A DNA stretch of 50,249 bases, from NCBI RefSeq assembly GCF_036688685.1, contig NZ_JAQQPS010000033.1, positions 1-50,249 of the forward strand, read 5' to 3'. The DNA is from JALYUM01 sp036688685. Lineage in GTDB: Bacteria; Pseudomonadota; Gammaproteobacteria; Burkholderiales; Burkholderiaceae_D. The notes under the pieces were generated by a model. The model was given only the letters and a program-made list of their open reading frames with translations. It ran no database searches and was not told the origin of the DNA. Positions 24,101 to 30,723 of this stretch are shown piece after piece; the stretch's first letter is position 1, and every line of letters begins with the position of its first letter. The position numbers and the translations under genes are program-made.

Positions 24101-26278
24101 GGTCAGTTCGGCGCCGGCGACCTTGTCGACCCAGGCCAGTAGCGCCAGCATCCCGGTAAAGTCGCTCAGCGCAGCGCGCCAGGCCAGGCCAAGCAAGGGG
24201 GCTGCGTACGCCTGATCCGCTTCCCAACGCTGGCGCAAGGAGGCGATATGCAGCAGTCGATCGACCAGCACAACGCGCTCGCTTGCCACATCAGGCAGCG
24301 GTTTACGCAACAGTCCGGCAAGCTGCTGCGATGCTTCGCGGTACGCGCCGCCCCAACGTGCAAGCATGGATCCCGCCCCGCCGACGAGCGGCGTACGCAG
24401 TCGCGCCGCGTCGTAGATAAAAGCCGATTCGACAAATACCAGGTCGGCACCATCCCGCTCAAGACGCCATGCAGCACCCGCCTCCAGCGTCTCGCGCAAC
24501 CGGGCCAGGTCGCCGGCGTTCAGCAGGGACTGGGCCAGTTCTGCAGTGCCCGCTGGAAAGCCGCTCAAGCGCGCCAGCACATCCTGGATGCGCAGCGCGG
24601 CATGCAGCGAAGGCGACAGGTCCAGGGCCAGGGCATCGATTGGCGCCGCGAGCGCCTCAGCAAGAGTGTTGACGGCGCGGGAAGCAGTCAAACCCGCCCC
24701 CGCCAGGCGCACCAGTTCCACCGGCTGCAGATCCTGTTTGCGCGCGTCTGAAAAGGGATCGTCCTGGTTCGTGCGCGCCTGCGCCGCCAGCGCGCCATAC
24801 TGCATCAGCGCAGCACGGGCCGCCGCTTCCTCCGTCTCGGTCATGTCGGGCAGCGCTGCACGGTCGAGGGTTGGCGGCGCGACGTTCCGCCCCATGAAGT
24901 GAATCTGGCGGCCAAGCACGGAAAATGCCGTGGCGCCGCTTGCACCGATGGGTGCGTGCAATGCGTCGCTGATGGCGTTCAGGCTGTCGCGCGCCGCCGT
25001 CAATGCCTGCGGCGCACCAGGCACCAGCGGAATCGCCGCAGCGGCGCCAAGCGTGCTTGCCAGTTCGGCCAGCACGTCCATCTTGCTTGAGTTGCGCGAG
25101 TGCAGTTCGAGACAGATATCACGCAGACCGACCTTCACCAGACGATCATGCACGACCGACAAAGCGGCCATTTTTTCGGCGACAAACAGCACCCGTTTGC
25201 CATCCTTGACGGCGGCGGCGATGATGTTGGTGATGGTCTGCGACTTGCCGGTGCCTGGTGGCCCTTGCACCACCAGGTTGCGCCCCGCCCGCACTTCCTC
25301 GATCACCCGCGCTTGCGAGGCATCGGCGTCAACGACGTGAAACATCTGCGCCGGTGGCAGGACGTCGTCAAGCCGGCCCGACGCCGGAAACAGCGCCGGC
25401 TCGGCGCCAAACCCTTCGTACAACAAACCGCGCGTGAGCGCGTGCGCGGCAATGGCGCCATGCGGCCACATATCGACCGACAGATCGCGGTACATCAGCA
25501 ACTTGGCAAACGAAAAAAAGCCGAGCTGGATCGCGTCGGCGTCCACTTTCCAGTTCGTGTGGCTGGCGATGCTCGTGACGACCTGGGAAAAATATGCACC
25601 AGGCGACCATGCGTCATCGATCTCAATTTCGGGCAACTGCAAGCCGAAATCGTCCTTGAGCCGCTGTTGCAGCGGCAGGTTGGTCACCACGTCGTCTTCA
25701 CGCAGGCGCAGCTCATACGTCGAGGTGCGCGGGTTGCGTACCAATTCTACCGGCAACAGCACGAGCGGCGCCTCGCGCGCGATGGAGGAAGCCTTGTCTT
25801 CGTACCAGGACAGAAAACCCAGCGCCAGGTACAGAATGTTGACCCCGGATTCTTCTTCTGCCGTTTGCGCTTCGCGCGCGATTTTGAGCAGCTTGCGTTG
25901 CAGCGCATCGGCGCCGAGCCGGGTCTCGAGTTGGGCATCGGTCAACCGGCCCGGGTCGAATCCCAACTGGCCGACGTCGGCCAGCTGGATGCCCGACGCG
26001 TCGTCCTCGCTGTCCTTGCCAATGGCCAAAAACCGCATGGCTTTTTTGCCCTGCAAGATCAGGTGCACATCGCCGGCGCGCTCATTGACAATATTGACGA
26101 CATTCCCCCGCGCGTTGGCGCGGTTGACGTGCACCAGGCGATTCCGGGTTCCCGTCTCGACCAGCCGCTTGCGCGTTTCGTTGAACAATTTCACCAATGC
26201 CGCCCCTGGCAAGGCGGCATGCGCGTGCTGATCCGGCTCCGGCCCCTGTTCCTGCCCCACACCCGCTTCCATCGACAT
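21197..26278 (-). CDS. DUF4011 helicase - nuclease fusion
   Basis: 1693 residues from ATG 26278; a GTG at 26293 lacks a ribosome site. Domains in order: an N-terminal DUF4011-like region (~30-200: LFNETRKRLVETGTRNRLV), an SF1 helicase with Walker A GPPGTGKSQ near residue 340, Walker B LLVIDEASQ near 960 and C-terminal motifs NVQGDERDVILISVG and RRLNVLFTRAR, then a Vsr/MTES_1575-like PD-(D/E)XK nuclease near 1300-1370 (ALECDGATYHS, ERDRLRQ, LGWNFHRIWSTDWF), and a DUF3320-like tail near 1450. The helicase core is split by a long insert rich in Ala and Leu. Such fusions are often found among defence genes. Nothing else typical of defence lies next to it. Confidence 0.85.
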   Translation of the reverse strand: MSMEAGVGQEQGPEPDQHAHAALPGAALVKLFNETRKRLVETGTRNRLVHVNRANARGNVVNIVNERAGDVHLILQGKKAMRFLAIGKDSEDDASGIQLADVGQLGFDPGRLTDAQLETRLGADALQRKLLKIAREAQTAEEESGVNILYLALGFLSWYEDKASSIAREAPLVLLPVELVRNPRTSTYELRLREDDVVTNLPLQQRLKDDFGLQLPEIEIDDAWSPGAYFSQVVTSIASHTNWKVDADAIQLGFFSFAKLLMYRDLSVDMWPHGAIAAHALTRGLLYEGFGAEPALFPASGRLDDVLPPAQMFHVVDADASQARVIEEVRAGRNLVVQGPPGTGKSQTITNIIAAAVKDGKRVLFVAEKMAALSVVHDRLVKVGLRDICLELHSRNSSKMDVLAELASTLGAAAAIPLVPGAPQALTAARDSLNAISDALHAPIGASGATAFSVLGRQIHFMGRNVAPPTLDRAALPDMTETEEAAARAALMQYGALAAQARTNQDDPFSDARKQDLQPVELVRLAGAGLTASRAVNTLAEALAAPIDALALDLSPSLHAALRIQDVLARLSGFPAGTAELAQSLLNAGDLARLRETLEAGAAWRLERDGADLVFVESAFIYDAARLRTPLVGGAGSMLARWGGAYREASQQLAGLLRKPLPDVASERVVLVDRLLHIASLRQRWEADQAYAAPLLGLAWRAALSDFTGMLALLAWVDKVAGAELTCPPAALIRIAQDGARVSAMRQAVDQAASLVRRDVGELLGMLEIDAAAFVPGGTEAGQLAAVGSRCAAIAASTHLYADWALAQRLYARLCDSGFEVLANRIRTGALTASDACDQLAYARAEALWERARLASPVLRDVSQEKRHALVERFSALERARLQENVTTIRAGHLQQLPLGAQGEMKILRGEMGKKRGHLALRRLFSLAGEAVQRIKPVLLMSPISVAQFLPPGKLQFDLLVIDEASQVRPEDALGAIARANQIVVVGDQKQLPPSSFFDRVLSDDATDEQDDEDGERPGLLGNAAAAGSMESILSLCEARGLSARMLQWHYRSRDPSLIAVSNSEFYEDALILPPSPLQKDPAYGLCFTRVAGVYDKGGKRDNRIEGEALVARVAEHARVDPQLSLGIVTFSTAQRNLITELLELARRADPELDAFLREGQAEDLFVKNIENVQGDERDVILISVGYGPAQPGGRLSSMTFGPVNAEGGERRLNVLFTRARVRCEIFASFDPGDIDPGRATRDGTRIFKRFLEFARDGRMTETAGSVGEADSPFEADVARVVQGMGYIADPQVGSAGFRIDMGIRHPARPDTYILALECDGATYHSALWARERDRLRQDVLESLGWNFHRIWSTDWFYNRALEIERLRTALDAARLKADSGIRINGANWHRLVHVPAAEDRSGDVPAPEQMPMFVPEAAAVRMPAYQRAHFPVEGYAEPHDAPPAALAELVWRIVAFEGPIHLDEVARRLAACFGKEKAGSRILAVTAAALSGARAVHRELLGEDDFFYTTGQATAAPVRDRSAESGATLKAKHIAPLEIKAALALARQHNAGGLEADAIRSAANLLGFRRVGPDLQERIATVSSAGAVTAQETPLINGPGTFSVQVALCRAVPALLASMPAMPCRLLLRAGGIVAVEVENTVFGNLPNTVGQEFCDAVVAGGLSDYATFACTGRFRADAGGVPALWLDLPEA

Positions 26279-26405
26279 CGTTGCCCGCTTCACTTGATTG
26301 ATTTCATTTACACCAGAGGTAAAAGTGTAGCAAAAACTCCAGGTTTATTTGACTGAATGGTCCATTCAAGTGTGCATCCCAAAAAAGGCGTCACACGCCG
26401 GCTGG

Positions 26406-27338
26406 CTAAGCTTCGGCTGATGGAAGGCCCGCGCCGATCGCCTTCAATGCCGCGCGCAGCCGCGGCGCCGCAAAATCGAGGAAGCGCCGCATTTTGAGCG
26501 GCATCTGGCCACGTGCAGCGTGCACGAGATGCACGGGCGCGCTGTCCGGCTCGAAGGGTGCCAGGACAAGCTGCAGCGCGCCCGCGCGAACCGGTGCGGC
26601 TACCTGGTAGTGCAGCAAGCGCACCACGCCCACCCCGCGCACGCCGGCGTCGGCAGCGGCCTCGGCAGTGCTCAGCGTCAGGCGCGGCACGATGGCGATG
26701 TCGAGCGCGGCGCCGCTGTCCGGCTGGCGGAAGCGCCAGGACGGCGTCGGCATCGGCGTGTCCACCGTCACACATGGGTAGCGCAGCAAGTCGGCGGGCG
26801 CCTGTGGCACGCCGTGGGCCGCCAGCAACGCCGGGGTGGCGCAGGTCACCGTGCGTATCGCGCCGACCTGGGTGGCCACCATCGTGCTGTCGGGCAGCTT
26901 GCCGATGCGCACCGCCATATCCACGTGGTCGTCAATCAGGTCGACGTTGCGGTCGAGCAGCAGCAAACGGACCGTGATGGCGGGATAGGTCGCCAGGAAT
27001 TCGGCCACCAGCGGCAACACGTGCAGGCGCCCGAACAGCAAGGGCGCCGTGATGGCCAGTTCGCCTTTCGGCTCGGTGAATTCGCCGGCGGCGGCGCGCT
27101 CGGCTTCCTCGACCTGCTCGAGGATGCGGCGCGCCGCTGCCACGTAGGCGATCCCGGCATCGGTGAGACTGATTTTGCGGGTGGTACGCAGCAGCAGGCG
27201 CGCGCCCAGCAGCGTTTCCAGGTCGGATATTTTGCGGCTCAGCGTGGCCAGCGGCACGTGCAGCAAGCGTCCCGCTGCGGACAGGCTGCCCTGCTCGGTC
27301 ACCGTCAGCAGCATGGCCATGGCTTCCAGACGATCCAT
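26406..27338 (-). CDS. LysR-family transcriptional regulator
   Basis: 310 residues. The N-terminal winged helix (MDRLEAMAMLLTVTEQGSLS, then ATLSRKISDLE, LLLRTTRKISLTDAG) and the effector-binding domain from about residue 90 (GELAITAPLLFGRLHVLP) are typical of the subgroup that includes CrgA/AaeR-like regulators. It is transcribed away from the flavin-type oxidase gene starting at 27440, the usual arrangement of a LysR regulator and its target, with about 100 bases between starts. The inducer is unknown. Confidence 0.93.
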   Translation of the reverse strand: MDRLEAMAMLLTVTEQGSLSAAGRLLHVPLATLSRKISDLETLLGARLLLRTTRKISLTDAGIAYVAAARRILEQVEEAERAAAGEFTEPKGELAITAPLLFGRLHVLPLVAEFLATYPAITVRLLLLDRNVDLIDDHVDMAVRIGKLPDSTMVATQVGAIRTVTCATPALLAAHGVPQAPADLLRYPCVTVDTPMPTPSWRFRQPDSGAALDIAIVPRLTLSTAEAAADAGVRGVGVVRLLHYQVAAPVRAGALQLVLAPFEPDSAPVHLVHAARGQMPLKMRRFLDFAAPRLRAALKAIGAGLPSAEA

Positions 27339-27363
27339 TTCAGCCTTCCATTTTTTGGTAGTC

Positions 27364-27376
27364 TTATTCCAAATAA
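27364..27376. promoter_or_regulatory. Dyad in the LysR/oxidase intergenic region
   Basis: TTATT (27364-27368), CCA, AATAA (27372-27376): a short perfect dyad in an AT-rich stretch between the divergent genes. LysR proteins bind T-N11-A sites, which this 13-base dyad contains (T27364...A27376). Likely site of control, not proven. Confidence 0.35.
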
Positions 27377-27439
27377 TACCGGATTCTCACGTCCCATGGA
27401 AAGGTGGATACTGCAGTTTTAAAACACCGGAGCGCTGCC

Positions 27440-28069
27440 ATGTCCTATGGATTTCTCGATATTGCCGTCACACCGAGCGTGCGCGCCGTGCAGGACGGTA
27501 TGGGCGCCGCCGCCACCTGGGAAGACTTCCAGGGCCAGCGTGCATCCGATCGCTTTACCGGCAACGAGGCCGCTTTCATCGGCGCTCGCGACAGCTTTTA
27601 TATGGCGACGGTGTCGGAAACGGGCTGGCCCTACGTCCAGCACCGGGGCGGCCCGGCGGGTTTTCTGAAGGTGGTGGACGAGACCACGCTGGCGTTCGCG
27701 GACTACCGCGGCAACCGCCAATACATCAGCACTGGCAACCTGGCGGCGAATGATCGCGCCTGCCTGTTTCTGATGGATTACCCGCAGCGCGCGCGGCTGA
27801 AAATTTACGTGCATGTGGAGACGCTGGGGGTGGACGACGATCCGGCGCTGACAACGCTGGTGACCGTGCCCGGCTACAAAGCAAAAATCGAACGCATCTT
27901 CCGGCTGCGCCTGGATGCGTTCGACTGGAATTGTCCACAGCACATTACGCCGCGGTTCACTGAACAGGAGGTGCGCGCGGCCACCGCCCCCTTGCTGGAG
28001 CGGCTGGCGCAGCTGGAGAAAGATAATCAGGGGTTGCCCGGTCGCGCCACCGGAGAACATGCATCGTGA
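27440..28069 (+). CDS. Pyridoxamine 5'-phosphate oxidase-family protein
   Basis: 209 residues from ATG 27440, with GGAG upstream; an in-frame codon at 27404 has no ribosome site. The split-barrel flavin-binding pattern is visible: ARDSFYMATVSETGWPYVQH at ~50-70, GGPAGFLKVVDETTLAFADY, GNRQYISTGNL and the acidic ACLFLMDYP. This is the larger subfamily of PNPOx-like proteins, predicted FMN- or F420/heme-binding oxidoreductases or general stress proteins; the substrate is not known. It stands alone and divergent from a LysR regulator. Confidence 0.87.
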   Translation: MSYGFLDIAVTPSVRAVQDGMGAAATWEDFQGQRASDRFTGNEAAFIGARDSFYMATVSETGWPYVQHRGGPAGFLKVVDETTLAFADYRGNRQYISTGNLAANDRACLFLMDYPQRARLKIYVHVETLGVDDDPALTTLVTVPGYKAKIERIFRLRLDAFDWNCPQHITPRFTEQEVRAATAPLLERLAQLEKDNQGLPGRATGEHAS

Positions 28070-28843
28070 TTGTTCAAGGCATCAGGCCACGTGGCCATGT
28101 CGACCATCGCCTGGCCACGTTGCCGTGATCGCATCACTTGCTTTTCTCCATCAAAAACAAGGCCGGATCGCGGGGTTTTCCCACGACCAGCGATACCGGT
28201 TCGAGTATTCTCACGAATCCGAACACCGGCCTCATGTCCATGCGCGCGGCAGCGTGCACCAGCGTGCTTTCCTCCCTCACCAGCGCCAAGTGTTGACGGC
28301 GCTGGCAGTCGTTTGGCCAAGTGCGCCGGTTCCACCAACCGATACCCTGCGACGATTTTTTTCGTAAAACAGAAAGTAGATAATAGACGAGTTGGAAAGC
28401 GAACTCATATTAATTCCGCAAAGACCGATCTGCAACGCGAGTATTGGTGGCTTATTTTGTAAAAATAGTGTGGTTGTTAAACTTAACCCAGTGAATGGCT
28501 TGTATTTATAGCAGCACTGGCTTTCCCTACGAATAGCAGCGAGAAAAATTTGCATTAATTTAAAAGCAATTACTTCCGGTCATTTCCGTAAACTTTGTCT
28601 GGTTTTACCTTCGTGTAACGGGATGTAATCTACAAGAAAAGAGCAACTGCCGAACTTGGGCACCGCCTGCGCGGACACGATTTTCCTGAAAAATTGTCAG
28701 CGCAGCGAATAGATACAGATTGAAAAACTTGTTGTCCGATACGAAAAAAAGTGCAAGCATGCGCTAGCGAATAGACGCAACGGCATCGAATTGTTTTATT
28801 AACATATTATTCTAACAACCCATTTAAACAGCGAGATCTACTC
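28070..28843. other. Gene-poor, AT-richer gap
   Basis: No gene is convincingly supported. It contains a perfect 12-base palindrome GGCCACGTGGCC (28085-28096), part of which recurs as CTGGCCACGT at 28111-28120, and a small minus-strand frame (28134-28259, listed separately). From about 28370 the DNA turns AT-rich and stays so into the next gene. No RNA gene was recognised. Confidence 0.5.
28134..28259 (-). CDS. Candidate 41-residue small protein
   Basis: GTG at 28259 follows GAGGAAA by about nine bases. The 41 residues look ordinary for a folded or membrane-edge peptide (MDMRPVFGFVRILEPVSLVV, then GKPRDPALFLMEKSK). It would be convergent with the oxidase gene. The frame stays open upstream without an ATG, so it could also be a remnant. 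I do not recognise a family, and support is weak. Confidence 0.22.
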   Translation of the reverse strand: MHAAARMDMRPVFGFVRILEPVSLVVGKPRDPALFLMEKSK

Positions 28844-29242
28844 ATGCGTCGTCATTTTTTTATTTGTTTGTTGATTGCGAGCGCACCCGCGTTTGCAGCC
28901 ACGCCGCGGGTTTTCCCTCCCTTCGAAATGAATGCTTCATTGGACAAAAAAAATATGCAATTTCATTTCACTGAGGGCGCGGTTGGCGGGATCGTCAATG
29001 ATTATGAACTCAGCGGAATCATCGGCATGGCCACTGAATTTACGGCGCAGCCAGGCGGCGCGACGATCCTTTTCGATGAATCGGTGACAGAAGAGCGACT
29101 GAGAGACTTGATGAACTATCAGGGCCGTCTGGAGGGGGTGGTGCAATGCAAACGCGTGCGGGTAGGAACATCCCCGGAATTTCCACAACTGGGCGTCCAA
29201 CTCATGGCAGAAGGCTGCATCATCAAGTCGATCAACCATTGA
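28844..29242 (+). CDS. Secreted hypothetical protein
   Basis: 132 residues. A signal peptide is evident (MRRHFFICLLIASAPAFAA, cleavage near residue 18-19). The mature protein is about 113 residues, beta-rich by pattern (QFHFTEGAVGGIVNDYELSG, GGATILFDESVTEERLRDLM), with two cysteines late in the chain (VQCKRV and GCIIKSI) that could form a disulfide. No family is recognised. The reading frame after its TGA stays open into the next gene, which starts 36 bases later; the two may form one unit. Confidence 0.7.
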   Translation: MRRHFFICLLIASAPAFAATPRVFPPFEMNASLDKKNMQFHFTEGAVGGIVNDYELSGIIGMATEFTAQPGGATILFDESVTEERLRDLMNYQGRLEGVVQCKRVRVGTSPEFPQLGVQLMAEGCIIKSINH

Positions 29243-29278
29243 TCGATCGTCTCGAGGGCGTCAATCCGGGCGTCATTG

Positions 29279-30343
29279 ATGAATGCCTTCGAACCTGCTC
29301 TCCTGACCCTCCAGGCCTGCAAAGAGCCCGCCGCGCCGTCCGCCCAGCCGACGCCGCCAGTGGCCGTGCGCATCGCACCGCAACCTGTCGCACGAGCCGT
29401 GCCGGTTGCCTTGGCCGAACCGCAAAACGAGGCCGATGTCATTGCGGGTCTGGGACGGGAGGCGGCAGCCGCCACGCAGTTCGACTCCAGCGCGATACCG
29501 GAAACAACCGCCACCATCCCGCCGTTTCCGTATGTGGCGTTCCCGTTCAACACCACCACCATGCCCGGCTACCCGGTGTCGTTTAAAATGGCCAAGCTAC
29601 ACCAGCCCAATTTTGACATGTCCTACGATGTCTACGAGGGGGCGGTCGCCAACGCACAGGCGGTGACCGTGACCGGCGCCCCGCCTGCTGCGCCCCAGCC
29701 GCTCGACATCAATGCCTTGCCGGTGAAGAGTACGGCGCTGCCGCCGTTTCCCTACCTGGCTTATCCTGCCCCGCTCGCTACCGTGTTTCAACGAACTGCA
29801 AAAGCCAATTTCGACGCCGTCGGCTTTATCGTCGGCAAGCAGTTGCGCATGGTCGAAGGCAAGGTAGAGGTGCGTGCGTTCTACAATCGGCATGCCGATA
29901 TTTCGCAGATGGCGACGCAGCGCAACGACGAAGCGGCGTTAAAAGGATTGGGCGCGGTGAAGGTCAACACCGTTCCTGCAAGCGATCCGGCGCTGATTGC
30001 CGCCATTGGCAACGTCGAGAATCTGAAAAAGAAGCTGCGCGTTCCGGGGAAAAATATCTGGATCGCCTTGATGTTCCAGGATGACAATACCTGTATTGTC
30101 GTCACCGAAGAAAAAACCATGGAGCAGACCGTAACCCTGGTCAGCGCCGCCACGATGCACACCGAACTGGCGGCCAAGGGGCATATCCCGCTGTATATCA
30201 ATTTTGATACCGACAAGGCGACCATACGCGCCGACGGCAAGCCGGCGGTCGATGAAATCGCGGCCTTGCTCAAGAGTGATGCGAAGCTGAAGTAGGAGAC
30301 TGGACGCGCGCAAAACCGTCGTGTCGAGCTGGTCAAGCTTTAA
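29279..30343 (+). pseudogene. OmpA-family protein with internally deleted OmpA domain
   Basis: The frame runs from ATG 29279 to TAG at 30293-30295 (338 residues). Two related repeats are visible (AIPETTATIPPFPYVAFP and ALPVKSTALPPFPYLAYP), then an unknown domain, then the start of an OmpA C-terminal domain (HIPLYINFDTDKATIRADGK, ending DAKLK). After the TAG the same frame continues ETGRAQNRRVELVKL and TAA at 30343, which is exactly how OmpA domains end. The 60-odd residues between (the GHTD...N..LS..RA core that binds peptidoglycan) are missing. An internal deletion created the stop. The N-terminus has a lipobox-like LQAC but no basic residues and no good ribosome site. Confidence 0.7.
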
Positions 30344-30676
30344 GTTTTTCACGTATCCGTAACCGATCATCAGCCGGCGTCCGGACGCCGCGTTACCTCA
30401 GCGGCTGGCCATCAGGACGCCAGGTGCACCGTCACCACGAAAAACAATGACGAGATGCGACAACGGCGACGCTGCCGTTGTTGCAGATGCAGTTGGAATT
30501 CATCAGGCGAGACGATTTGAAAAGGCGCTGTACGCACTCTTTACTGAAGACCTCGCTCGTGGTTCCGAACAAGGTTTCCTGGAGAATGACTGCACGTTCA
30601 GGCAACGATACAGCAGGCGGCGCAAGCTGGGGTGCGCCATAGAAATGTGGATAGCACTTTTCAAAATTCATCGAAG
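30344..30676. other. Gap downstream of the OmpA remnant and TonB gene
   Basis: No supported gene. A perfect 16-base palindrome CGGCGTCCGGACGCCG lies at 30375-30390 and an 8-base stem ACAACGGC/GCCGTTGT around GACGCT near 30459-30480; neither has a T tract. An 86-codon minus-strand frame (30432-30692) overlaps the TonB terminator and is not supported. Confidence 0.4.
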
Positions 30677-30700
30677 GCACCGCAGTCTTCACTGCGGTGC
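30677..30700 (-). terminator. Terminator of the TonB receptor gene
   Basis: GCACCGCAGT (30677-30686), loop CTTC, ACTGCGGTGC (30691-30700): ten perfect pairs starting 23 bases after the receptor stop. Reading leftward the stem is followed by TTCGATGAATTTT, a weak T tract. Confidence 0.7.
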
Positions 30701-30723
30701 ACGACCACGATGAAAGCTGTTGC

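Noticed and set aside
25100..26356. A 418-codon plus-strand frame opposite the helicase-nuclease gene
   Set aside because: Shadow of the minus-strand gene, which has recognisable motifs throughout.
28070..28462. A 130-codon plus-strand frame directly after the oxidase gene
   Set aside because: Proline/arginine/cysteine-rich shadow composition, no ribosome site, and it runs into AT-rich non-coding sequence.
29240..29278. The TGA at 29240 in the same frame as the downstream OmpA-family gene, as a second selenocysteine codon
   Set aside because: No SECIS-like hairpin with a GGTC loop follows, the upstream protein is complete with a signal peptide, and the sequence after the TGA is not conserved-looking. 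Two separate genes in one frame is simpler.
30432..30692. An 86-codon minus-strand frame downstream of the TonB receptor
   Set aside because: It overlaps the receptor terminator hairpin, has no ribosome site and no recognisable features.
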